A DNA stretch of 8,028 nucleotides from an uncultured Clostridia bacterium (GTDB lineage Bacteria; Bacillota; Clostridia; Christensenellales; Aristaeellaceae): NCBI GenBank assembly GCA_946615785.1, contig CAMOIA010000066.1, forward strand, positions 1 through 8,028, written 5' to 3'. How positions within the stretch are numbered: position 1 is the first letter of the stretch; each line of letters opens with the position of its first letter. Both the position numbers and the translations under genes were made by a program. Below, in pieces: positions 1 to 5,714 of the stretch. The notes under the pieces are model-generated. The model was not told the DNA's origin. It ran no database searches and saw nothing but the letters and a program-made list of their open reading frames with translations.

Positions 1-1
1 C

Positions 2-355
2 TACGGCAGCGGCAAGGGCGGCACGGTGAAGCTGAGCCATGACGCGGTCACCGAGGCGCGCAGCATGGATCCTGACCTTGTGATCGACGGCGAATTCCAG
101 TTTGATGCCGCGGTTTCCGCGACCGTCGCCAGGACCAAGTGCCCGGACAGCAAGGTGGCCGGCCAGGCGAATACCTTCATCTTCCCGCTGCTGGAGGCGG
201 GCAATATCGGCTATAAGATCGCGCAGCGCCTTGGCGGCTTCGCGGCCTACGGCCCCATCCTGCAGGGCCTGAACGCCCCCATCAACGACCTTTCCCGCGG
301 CTGTGACGCGGACGAGGTGTACTGCATGGCGATTATCACGGCGGGCATGGCCTGA
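2..355 (+). CDS. pta: Phosphate acetyltransferase (Pta), C-terminal part; 5' end outside the window
   Basis: Pta converts acetyl-CoA plus phosphate to acetyl phosphate and CoA in the cytoplasm, the step before acetate kinase in acetate fermentation. Only the last 117 residues are visible, read from base 2 to the TGA at 353-355. Recognisable family blocks in order are the YGSGKGG segment at the window edge (where relatives have a Ser/Thr-Lys-Gly-Ser stretch), DPDLVIDGEFQFDAA, PDSKVAGQAN, FIFPLLEAGNIGYKIAQRLGG, GPILQGL and NDLSRGCDADEVY, all in the order and spacing of the C-terminal PTA_PTB fold. The protein ends normally about ten residues after that last block, so the 3' end is intact. A strong terminator follows and the next gene is convergent, so acetate kinase is not directly downstream. 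A phosphate butyryltransferase paralogue is less likely because the motifs match the acetyl enzyme closely. Confidence 0.95.
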   Translation, partial: YGSGKGGTVKLSHDAVTEARSMDPDLVIDGEFQFDAAVSATVARTKCPDSKVAGQANTFIFPLLEAGNIGYKIAQRLGGFAAYGPILQGLNAPINDLSRGCDADEVYCMAIITAGMA

Positions 356-372
356 CTTAAAACAGAACGCAA

Positions 373-404
373 AGAGCCGCGGCATTTGCCGCGGCTCTGT
401 TTTT
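373..404 (+). terminator. Rho-independent terminator after pta
   Basis: A perfect 12-bp inverted repeat, AGAGCCGCGGCA (373-384) and TGCCGCGGCTCT (387-398), is followed by G and five T residues (399-404). It lies 18 bases after the pta stop codon. The stem is also convergent with the minus-strand gene ending at 464 and could stop that transcript too, although its T-run in that direction is only TTT. A weaker minus-strand candidate sits at 424-441: a 4-bp stem CTGT/ACAG followed by six T residues when read on the minus strand. Confidence 0.93.
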
Positions 405-463
405 AGGCTTGCGTTTATGGGCGAAAAAAGCTGTTTCACAGTGCGCCGGAGTCCGGATCCCGT

Positions 464-1336
464 TTACAGTCCGCTGCCTTTCACCACGGCGCAGGCGTCG
501 CATACATGCGCAAGATCCTCCTCGGAAAGGGGCGGTCTGCGCGTGCCGATTTCCAGGCCGGAAGCGCACCTGAGCATGGCGCGGGCGGCCTCAAGGGGCA
601 TTTCGCAGCTTTCGAGCAGGCCGCAGATTTTCGCCATGTCCGCCTGATCGGAAACGGCGCGGTGCGCGCCGACATAGCGCAGGCTGCTTTCGAGGCGTAC
701 GGCGAGCGTTGGCGCGGCGGTACAGTACGCGCCCGCCAGGGCGTCCGCGCCGAGGGCGATGGCGTCGGAAAGCGTTTTTTCCTCACTGGTGAAGATGGAA
801 ACGTTTTCCGGCAGCAGCGCGCGCCAGGCGCCGATGGAGGCAAGCTCCGAACGGACGGGGATCACGCCGCGCAGTCGCGTATCCTTTGCAAAGCGCAGGA
901 ACCGCTCTTTTTCAGGGTCGGTCTTTGGAAACGGCACGTCGCAGAATATGGTGTCCGCTTCGGCGGCCATGTCTGCGACCGTGCGCCAGAAGGACAGCGC
1001 GTCCTCCTGTCCGCCGCAGGGATGGCTGACGGCAGCGTCCGCGCCGCAGGCAGCGGCGTGCCGGCAAAGCTCCAGCGTGTCTTCAATGTTTTCGCAGGAA
1101 ACCTCGCACAGTACCAGAATCCGCCCTTCCGCTTCCGCCATCACGTTTTCCATGATTTCGATTTTTTCCCGCACGGTCAGCAGCGTATTGTTGCCGGCGG
1201 GACTGTTCAGATAAAGCCCGCTAACGCCCGACTGCATCAGCCATCTGGCGAGCCGGCGCAGCGCTTGGGGGGCGATCCTGCCCTGAGAATCGTAGCACGG
1301 ATACAGGGCAGGGAATACACCATGGTACTTTTTCAT
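464..1336 (-). CDS. DapA/NanA-superfamily (dihydrodipicolinate synthase-like) protein with substituted catalytic residues
   Basis: This 290-residue protein has the usual length and order of the class I aldolase family that includes dihydrodipicolinate synthase and N-acetylneuraminate lyase. It shows an N-terminal GVFPALYPCYD (residues 6-16), helix RRLARWLMQSGVSGLYLN (27-44), the LLTVREK segment (52-58), a VSCENIEDTLELCRHA helix region (79-94), and DVPFPKT (133-139). The start ATG at 1334-1336 follows a strong GGAGGA site (1342-1347) six bases upstream. Key family residues are missing. The GTTGE substrate loop reads SPAGN (45-49). The Tyr of the YNxP motif (Y133 in E. coli DapA) is Cys132. The Schiff-base Lys of the GIK motif (K161) aligns with Ile159 in RGVIPVRSE. 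I read both places directly on the reverse complement, so they are not frame artefacts. A lysine-forming or sialic-acid aldolase role is therefore unlikely; a changed reaction or a non-catalytic binding role is inferred. It is monocistronic and divergent from miaA. Confidence 0.85.
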   Translation of the reverse strand: MKKYHGVFPALYPCYDSQGRIAPQALRRLARWLMQSGVSGLYLNSPAGNNTLLTVREKIEIMENVMAEAEGRILVLCEVSCENIEDTLELCRHAAACGADAAVSHPCGGQEDALSFWRTVADMAAEADTIFCDVPFPKTDPEKERFLRFAKDTRLRGVIPVRSELASIGAWRALLPENVSIFTSEEKTLSDAIALGADALAGAYCTAAPTLAVRLESSLRYVGAHRAVSDQADMAKICGLLESCEMPLEAARAMLRCASGLEIGTRRPPLSEEDLAHVCDACAVVKGSGL

Positions 1337-1394
1337 TCTCGTCCTCCAGGTTTTTTCACCCGATTGCTTCAGGCACCTGACATCCTTACGGTTC

Positions 1395-1447
1395 CGCAGA
1401 CGAAAAGACAGCCCACAGAGGGCGCCCCACCGCTGTCATTTTCTGCG
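1395..1447 (-). repeat. Long imperfect hairpin in the leader of the DapA-like gene
   Basis: Written on the plus strand, CGCAGA (1395-1400) pairs with TCTGCG (1442-1447), and GACAGC (1407-1412) pairs with GCTGTC (1432-1437). GAAAA next to the inner arm can pair with TTTTC if small bulges are allowed. The apical part contains a second self-complementary block (GGGCGCCC, 1420-1427). On the minus-strand transcript this structure lies about 50 bases upstream of the ribosome binding site. The sequence shows the complementarity; a regulatory role is inferred. Confidence 0.5.
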
Positions 1448-1568
1448 TCTCACCTTTTCCGATGTCAAATTCCGCTTCACGAACGCAAGGGTGAACCATC
1501 AGTGAAATGCGTCTTTCTCCGGATGAAAGGATGGGGAAGCCCCGCCAGAGAAGAAAAGATGATGATTG

Positions 1569-1598
1569 AATATACCTTAGTTTTGAGATATCTGTCAA
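1569..1598 (-). promoter_or_regulatory. Sigma-A-type promoter for the DapA-like gene
   Basis: On the minus strand TTGACA (complement of 1593-1598) is a perfect -35 box. With an 18-base spacer it is followed by TATATT (complement of 1569-1574), matching the -10 consensus at five of six positions. Transcription would start near 1562, giving a leader of about 225 bases before the ATG at 1336. A second perfect minus-strand -35 (complement of 1463-1468) exists, but it has only a poor -10 (GAAAAT, 19-base spacer). Confidence 0.6.
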
Positions 1599-1654
1599 GC
1601 AAAACCTGCTTTTTTCCGTCTGATCCGGCATTTTTCCCGCCTTTTTCCTTCGTC

Positions 1655-1683
1655 TTGACAATTGGGGCGGGCGATTTTATTAT
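1655..1683 (+). promoter_or_regulatory. Sigma-A-type promoter for miaA and the genes behind it
   Basis: TTGACA (1655-1660), an ideal 17-base spacer and TATTAT (1678-1683) give a near-consensus housekeeping promoter. Transcription would start near 1690, leaving a short leader of about 30 bases before the miaA ATG. No operator repeat is obvious over the -10 region. Confidence 0.8.
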
Positions 1684-1721
1684 AGGTGTATCATGTGCCG
1701 GATCTGTATGGAAGGAGCCTT

Positions 1722-2654
1722 ATGCGAGATCTGATCGTAGTGGAGGGAACGAACGCTTCCGGAAAGAGCGCCCTTGGCGTACGCCTTGCCAAGGCGCTGG
1801 ACGGGGAGATCGTTTCGGCGGATTCAAGGCAGGTTTTCCGCGGGCTGGACCTTGGCAGCGGCAAGATCACCGAATCGGAGATGGACGGCGTCAGACACCA
1901 TCTTCTGGACGTGGCGGAGCCGGGCGATTTTTTCTCCATGGCGGATTTTCAGCGCCTTGCCTATGCGGCGATCGAAGAGATTTCAGACCGCGGAAAGCAG
2001 CCGTTTCTGGTCGGCGGCACGGGGCTGTATGTGGATTCGGTGGCGGACGGATACTGTCTGAGCGACAAAACGCCGGACCTTGCCTACCGGGCGGAACTGG
2101 AAAAGAAGACCACGCCGGAACTGTATGATATGCTGACGGCGCTGCTGCCCGGCTACGCGGTGGACAGGAACAACCGCAACCGCGTCATGCGCGTATTGGA
2201 AAAACACCATGACGGCGACCTCGAAAGGCCGGGGAAGCAGCCGCGGTACCGTGTTTTGCGCCTTGGCGTTACCTGGGATAGGGAAACGCTGAAAAAGCGC
2301 ATCGACGAGCGGCTCGAAAGGCGGCTTGCACAGGGGATGGTTGAAGAGGTCAGGGGGCTCATGGACGCGGGCGTCGATCCGCAGTTTCTCGAAGGCCTCG
2401 GGCTCGAATACCGGTACCTGAAACGGTATCTGACAGGCGAAATGGAATATGAGACCATGAAAACGGAGCTGGCCCTTGCCATCAAGCGCTTTGCGAGAAG
2501 GCAGATGACCTGGTTCCGGCGGCATCCGGATGTGGTCTGGCTGGATATGACAGGCGATCCCTATGCGCAGGCCATGCGCGCGATCGAAGATTTCAAACGA
2601 TCGGGCAGGGAAACGCGCGAAGCGGGAGAGGCGGCAAAAGAACCCACAGCGTGA
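1722..2654 (+). CDS. miaA: tRNA dimethylallyltransferase (MiaA), divergent variant
   Basis: MiaA transfers a dimethylallyl group to N6 of adenosine 37 in tRNAs that read codons starting with U. The 310-residue length is normal. Visible motifs: P-loop GTNASGKS (residues 9-16), ADSRQVFRGLDLGSGK (33-48) with the conserved catalytic Asp34, VRHHLLD (57-63), VGGTGLYVDS (97-107) with conserved Thr100, NNRNRVMRVLE (151-161), and the tRNA-binding RFARRQMTWFRR block (257-268). The ATG at 1722 is chosen because AAGGAG lies four bases upstream and it puts the P-loop at the usual distance from the N-terminus; the reading frame stays open further upstream but has no ribosome site there. Oddities: the P-loop lacks the usual Pro, the usual T-x-K reads S-G-K, and the family's GYKE signature is replaced by GLEYRYL (228-234). 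It heads a likely transcript with the GH94 gene 35 bases downstream. Confidence 0.93.
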   Translation: MRDLIVVEGTNASGKSALGVRLAKALDGEIVSADSRQVFRGLDLGSGKITESEMDGVRHHLLDVAEPGDFFSMADFQRLAYAAIEEISDRGKQPFLVGGTGLYVDSVADGYCLSDKTPDLAYRAELEKKTTPELYDMLTALLPGYAVDRNNRNRVMRVLEKHHDGDLERPGKQPRYRVLRLGVTWDRETLKKRIDERLERRLAQGMVEEVRGLMDAGVDPQFLEGLGLEYRYLKRYLTGEMEYETMKTELALAIKRFARRQMTWFRRHPDVVWLDMTGDPYAQAMRAIEDFKRSGRETREAGEAAKEPTA

Positions 2655-2689
2655 AACCATAAATCAGAACATAAAAGGAGAGGGTACGT

Positions 2690-5086
2690 ATGCAGTACGG
2701 TTATTTTGACAACGCGAAGAGAGAGTATGTGATTACCGACCCGAGGACGCCCATGCCCTGGGCCAATTACCTGGGCAGCCCCGCCTACGGCGCCATTGTG
2801 ACGCAGAACGCGGGCGGCTACAGCTTTGTCAAATCCGGCGCGGCCGGACGCATCCTGCGGTATATGTTCAACCAGTTTGACGAGCCGGGGCGGTATCTGT
2901 ACCTGCGCGATAACGAAAACGGCGATTTCTGGTCCGCTTCCTGGCGGCCTGTGGAAAAGCCGCTTGACAAGTTCAGAACGCTTACCCGCCACGGTACGAG
3001 CTATACCGAAATCGAGAGCGAATACGCGGGCATTCAGAGCAACGCGCTCTATTACGTGCCCCTGGACGCCGAGCATGAAATCTGGCGGCTCACGGTTACG
3101 AACAAAAGCGACCGCACAAGGGAAATCGGCGTGTTCGGGTACGCGGAATTCACAACGGAGAGCTTTTATACGCAGGACCTTGTGAATATGCAGTACACCC
3201 AGTTCATCACCTCGACCGAATTCCACGACGATCTGATCCTGGAGCGCATCAACCCGTTCTGCCACGTCAACGCCGACGGAAGCAACGGCAGCGAGCGCTT
3301 CTTCGGTCTGCTCGGGGCGAAGGCGGCAAGCTATACCGGCAGGCGCGAGCGGTTCCTGGGCACGCACAGGTTCTCCTCGCCGCAGGCCGTTCTGGACGGG
3401 AAGATGGACTGCAGCCTCAATTTCAACGGCAATCCCTGCGGAGGACTGCACACGGTTCTGACCCTGCAGCCGGGCGAAAGCCGCACGGTGGCCTTTATCC
3501 TGGGCCAGAAGACCCTTAGGGAAGCGAAGGCGCTCATGGCGGGCTACGCCGACGTGAAGGGCAAGACCGACGCGGAATGGCAGACCCTGGTTCAGTACTG
3601 GCACGGCAAGCTGATGAACCTTGATATCCACACCCCGGACGAAAACCTGAACACCATGGTGAATACCTGGAACGCTTTCCAGTGCTTTACCACCTTTGTC
3701 TGGAGCCGCGCGGCCTCGCTGGTCTACTGCGGCGAGCGCAATGGTTACGGCTACCGCGATACCGTGCAGGACATCCAGGGCATTATTCACCTGGATCCCG
3801 AGATGGCGCGGGAGCGGATCGAATTCATGCTTTCGGCGCAGGTGCATCACGGCGGCGGACTGCCCCTTGTGAAGTACAGCCATAACCCCGGCCATGAAAA
3901 CACGCCGGAGGACGACAGCTATGTGCGCGAAACCGGCCATCCGCATTACCGCGCGGACGACGCCATGTGGCTTTTCCCCACGGTGTATAAATACATCGCG
4001 GAAACCGGCGACACCGCCTTCCTGAACAAGGTGATTCCCTTTGCCGACCGGGACGAGGGCACGGTGCTTGAGCACCTCAAGCGCGCCATCGACTTTACGC
4101 TCAATCATCTCGGGGCGCACGGCATGCCCGCGGGCCTGCACGCCGACTGGAACGACTGCCTGAAGCTGGGCGCCAACGGCGAGAGCTGCTTTGTGGCCTT
4201 CCAGTTCTATTATGCGCTGACCATTCTGGAAGAGCTTTTGCCCCATACGCCGGAAAACGAAGCGTACCGCGCTTTCCTGAAGGAAAACGCCGAAAAGCAG
4301 AAGGCGCTGATCAACCGCTGGTTCTGGGAGGATGACCGCTGGCGCCGCGGCTTTGCCGAGGACGGACAGGTGATCGGCAGCAAGGAGAACGTCGAGGGCA
4401 GCATGTGGCTGAACCCGCAATCCTGGGGCGTGATTTCAAGGGCCGCGACCAAAGAGCAGGCTGAAAAGAGCCTTGACACCACGGAAAAACTGCTCAACAC
4501 CGAAAACGGCATCGAGCTCATGACGCCCTGCTATAAGGAGCATGCCTTCGACGGCGCGGCCATGCTGCTCTTCAACCCGACGACAAAGGAAAACGGCGGA
4601 ATCTTCTGCCAGGCGCAGGGCTGGGCGATCCTCGCCGAAAGCCTGATGAACCACGGCGGCCGTGCGTTCAGGTATTTCAAGGAAAGCTGTCCCGCCGCCT
4701 ATAACGACCGCGCGGAGATCCGCGAGGCGGAGCCCTATGTGCACAGCCAGTTCATCGAGGGCCACGAAACCCCGCAGCCCGGACGCGCGCATGTGCACTG
4801 GCTGACCGGCACGGCATCCACCGTCATGGTCGGCTGCGTCGAGGGCATCCTCGGCCTGCGTCCGACGCCCGAAGGCCTGCGGATCAGCCCCGCCATTCCC
4901 GCGGAATGGGACGGCTTCACCATGGACAAAACCTTCCGCGGCTGCCGTCTGCACATTACCGTGGACAACAGCGCCCATCACGAGGGCGGCTGCGAGCATC
5001 TGTACGTGGACGGTGCTGAAATCAGTGATAAGATCATCACGGACGCTTTGCTCCGGGACGGCGCGAACGTGAAGGTGGTCATGTAA
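2690..5086 (+). CDS. GH94 beta-glycoside phosphorylase (cellobiose / diacetylchitobiose phosphorylase family)
   Basis: GH94 enzymes use phosphate to split beta-linked disaccharides, releasing an alpha-sugar-1-phosphate plus a free sugar, so one sugar is activated without ATP. The 798 residues match cellobiose and chitobiose phosphorylases (about 800). The N-terminal beta-sandwich (about 1-265) begins with YGYFDNAKREYVITDP and includes AGGYSF and GDFWSASWRPV. The helical catalytic barrel (about 310-730) has GYRDTVQD (354-361), HADWNDCL (484-491, with the likely proton-donor Asp489), KENGGIFC (633-640) and the phosphate-loop HWLTGT (703-708). A short beta domain closes the protein. No signal peptide is visible, so it is cytoplasmic and needs an imported sugar, but no transporter is in the window. 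The ATG follows AAGGAG nine bases upstream. Gln641 stands where characterised relatives have a phosphate-contacting His. Substrate is unassigned: cellobiose, cellobionate, laminaribiose and diacetylchitobiose all remain possible. Confidence 0.92.
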   Translation: MQYGYFDNAKREYVITDPRTPMPWANYLGSPAYGAIVTQNAGGYSFVKSGAAGRILRYMFNQFDEPGRYLYLRDNENGDFWSASWRPVEKPLDKFRTLTRHGTSYTEIESEYAGIQSNALYYVPLDAEHEIWRLTVTNKSDRTREIGVFGYAEFTTESFYTQDLVNMQYTQFITSTEFHDDLILERINPFCHVNADGSNGSERFFGLLGAKAASYTGRRERFLGTHRFSSPQAVLDGKMDCSLNFNGNPCGGLHTVLTLQPGESRTVAFILGQKTLREAKALMAGYADVKGKTDAEWQTLVQYWHGKLMNLDIHTPDENLNTMVNTWNAFQCFTTFVWSRAASLVYCGERNGYGYRDTVQDIQGIIHLDPEMARERIEFMLSAQVHHGGGLPLVKYSHNPGHENTPEDDSYVRETGHPHYRADDAMWLFPTVYKYIAETGDTAFLNKVIPFADRDEGTVLEHLKRAIDFTLNHLGAHGMPAGLHADWNDCLKLGANGESCFVAFQFYYALTILEELLPHTPENEAYRAFLKENAEKQKALINRWFWEDDRWRRGFAEDGQVIGSKENVEGSMWLNPQSWGVISRAATKEQAEKSLDTTEKLLNTENGIELMTPCYKEHAFDGAAMLLFNPTTKENGGIFCQAQGWAILAESLMNHGGRAFRYFKESCPAAYNDRAEIREAEPYVHSQFIEGHETPQPGRAHVHWLTGTASTVMVGCVEGILGLRPTPEGLRISPAIPAEWDGFTMDKTFRGCRLHITVDNSAHHEGGCEHLYVDGAEISDKIITDALLRDGANVKVVM

Positions 5087-5099
5087 TACACACCGGCGG

Positions 5100-5129
5100 G
5101 CCGGACGGCGGAAACCACCGTCCGGCTTT
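5100..5129 (+). terminator. Candidate rho-independent terminator after the GH94 gene
   Basis: A 9-bp perfect stem, GCCGGACGG (5100-5108) with CCGTCCGGC (5118-5126), can extend by two more pairs past one mismatch to an AAA loop. The T-run after it is short (TTT, then CC), so termination may be partial and readthrough into the next two genes is plausible. It starts 13 bases after the phosphorylase stop codon. I see no convincing promoter between here and 5196: a TATCAT at 5147-5152 has no matching -35. Confidence 0.65.
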
Positions 5130-5195
5130 CCTCCTGACGTCAAGCGTATCATCAAATTGTGCAAAAACCGGGCACCGGCGGAAAAGGAGTTTGCC

Positions 5196-5714
5196 ATGCA
5201 GGGAAGACATAAGAACGGACAGCATGAAAAAAACGGCCGGATTCATCGTCCGCTGGCGGGCATCAGGCCCATCGGTCCTGAAAACCGCCCGCCCGTGACG
5301 GCGCCGCGGCAAAAGGCAAAGCGCGCGCCGCTGAACCTCGGTTTTTTCCGTAAAATTCTGATCATCTTCAGCGCGATCATGATTCTGGGGCTGTTTGCGG
5401 CCTCAACGCCTCCGGAGGGAACGGGCGATTCAGGCTCGTACCAGGGCGCGAGATGGTTTCTGATCGTGCTCTTTGCCGGCATTATAGCCTATTCTCTCTA
5501 TTCCGCATGGAAAAAACGCAGGGCTGCTGCGACGCCGCCCGCGCCTGCTCCTGCATCCGACGCGCCGCTTGCGCAGAACACGCAGGAAATCAAAGCGCGC
5601 TCCACGGTGTATACCGTGGTCAAGTGTCCGTACTGCGGCGCGAAGGCCAAGGTGCTCAAGGGCGCCGGCGGGCTGTGCGAATACTGCGGAATGAAGGTGA
5701 CAGAAAAAGAATGA
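5196..5714 (+). CDS. Small membrane protein with C-terminal zinc ribbon, unknown function
   Basis: I do not recognise this 172-residue protein as a named family. The start ATG at 5196 has AAGGAG six bases upstream; the frame is open for some codons earlier, but only with a TTG and no ribosome site. The N-terminus (1-48) is basic and rich in Arg, Lys and Pro, with no cleavable signal peptide. Two hydrophobic segments follow: about 54-69 and 87-103, separated by a short loop with Gly, Ser and acidic residues. After WKKRR (105-109) comes an Ala/Pro linker (110-126). The C-terminus has a four-Cys zinc ribbon, CPYCG (144-148) and CEYCG (161-165), 13 residues between the pairs. The positive charges on both flanks suggest both tails face the cytoplasm. 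Its TGA overlaps the ATG of the SNF2 gene, so translation is probably coupled. A zinc-dependent adaptor or nucleic-acid-binding role at the membrane is only an inference. Confidence 0.85.
   Translation: MQGRHKNGQHEKNGRIHRPLAGIRPIGPENRPPVTAPRQKAKRAPLNLGFFRKILIIFSAIMILGLFAASTPPEGTGDSGSYQGARWFLIVLFAGIIAYSLYSAWKKRRAAATPPAPAPASDAPLAQNTQEIKARSTVYTVVKCPYCGAKAKVLKGAGGLCEYCGMKVTEKE

Larger units (their letters stand above)
1337..1721. other. Divergent intergenic control region between the DapA-like gene and miaA
   Basis: These 385 bases hold no gene I can support. From left to right they contain the ribosome binding site of the minus-strand gene (1342-1347), a long imperfect hairpin (1395-1447), a weaker alternative minus-strand -35 (TGTCAA as written, 1463-1468), the main minus-strand promoter (1569-1598), a small AAGCA/TGCTT repeat with a T-run (1597-1616), the plus-strand promoter (1655-1683) and the miaA ribosome binding site AAGGAG (1712-1717). 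I compared the minus-strand leader by eye with T-box, glycine, THF, ZTP and guanidine riboswitch consensus blocks and recognised none. Confidence 0.75.

Noticed and set aside
1597..1616. Small AAGCA/TGCTT repeat followed by a T-run, resembling a terminator
   Set aside because: The stem is only five base pairs, no gene lies upstream in that orientation, and it sits between two promoters; it is probably chance.
1386..1661. A 91-codon minus-strand frame in the divergent intergenic region
   Set aside because: It starts with TTG without a ribosome binding site, overlaps both promoters, and has no recognisable features. Only its last 17 codons have a plausible start, and these are listed as a low-interest finding.
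506..2128. A 540-codon open frame on the plus strand crossing the DapA-like gene, the intergenic region and miaA
   Set aside because: It runs antisense to the DapA-like gene, through two promoters and out of frame into miaA. The translation is low-complexity (Arg/Gly/Ala-rich) with no domain. It is a by-product of GC-rich codon use.
2561..4420. A 619-codon open frame on the minus strand opposite miaA and the GH94 gene
   Set aside because: The plus-strand frames there encode clear MiaA and GH94 motifs. The antisense product shows no recognisable domain; long antisense frames are expected in GC-rich coding DNA.
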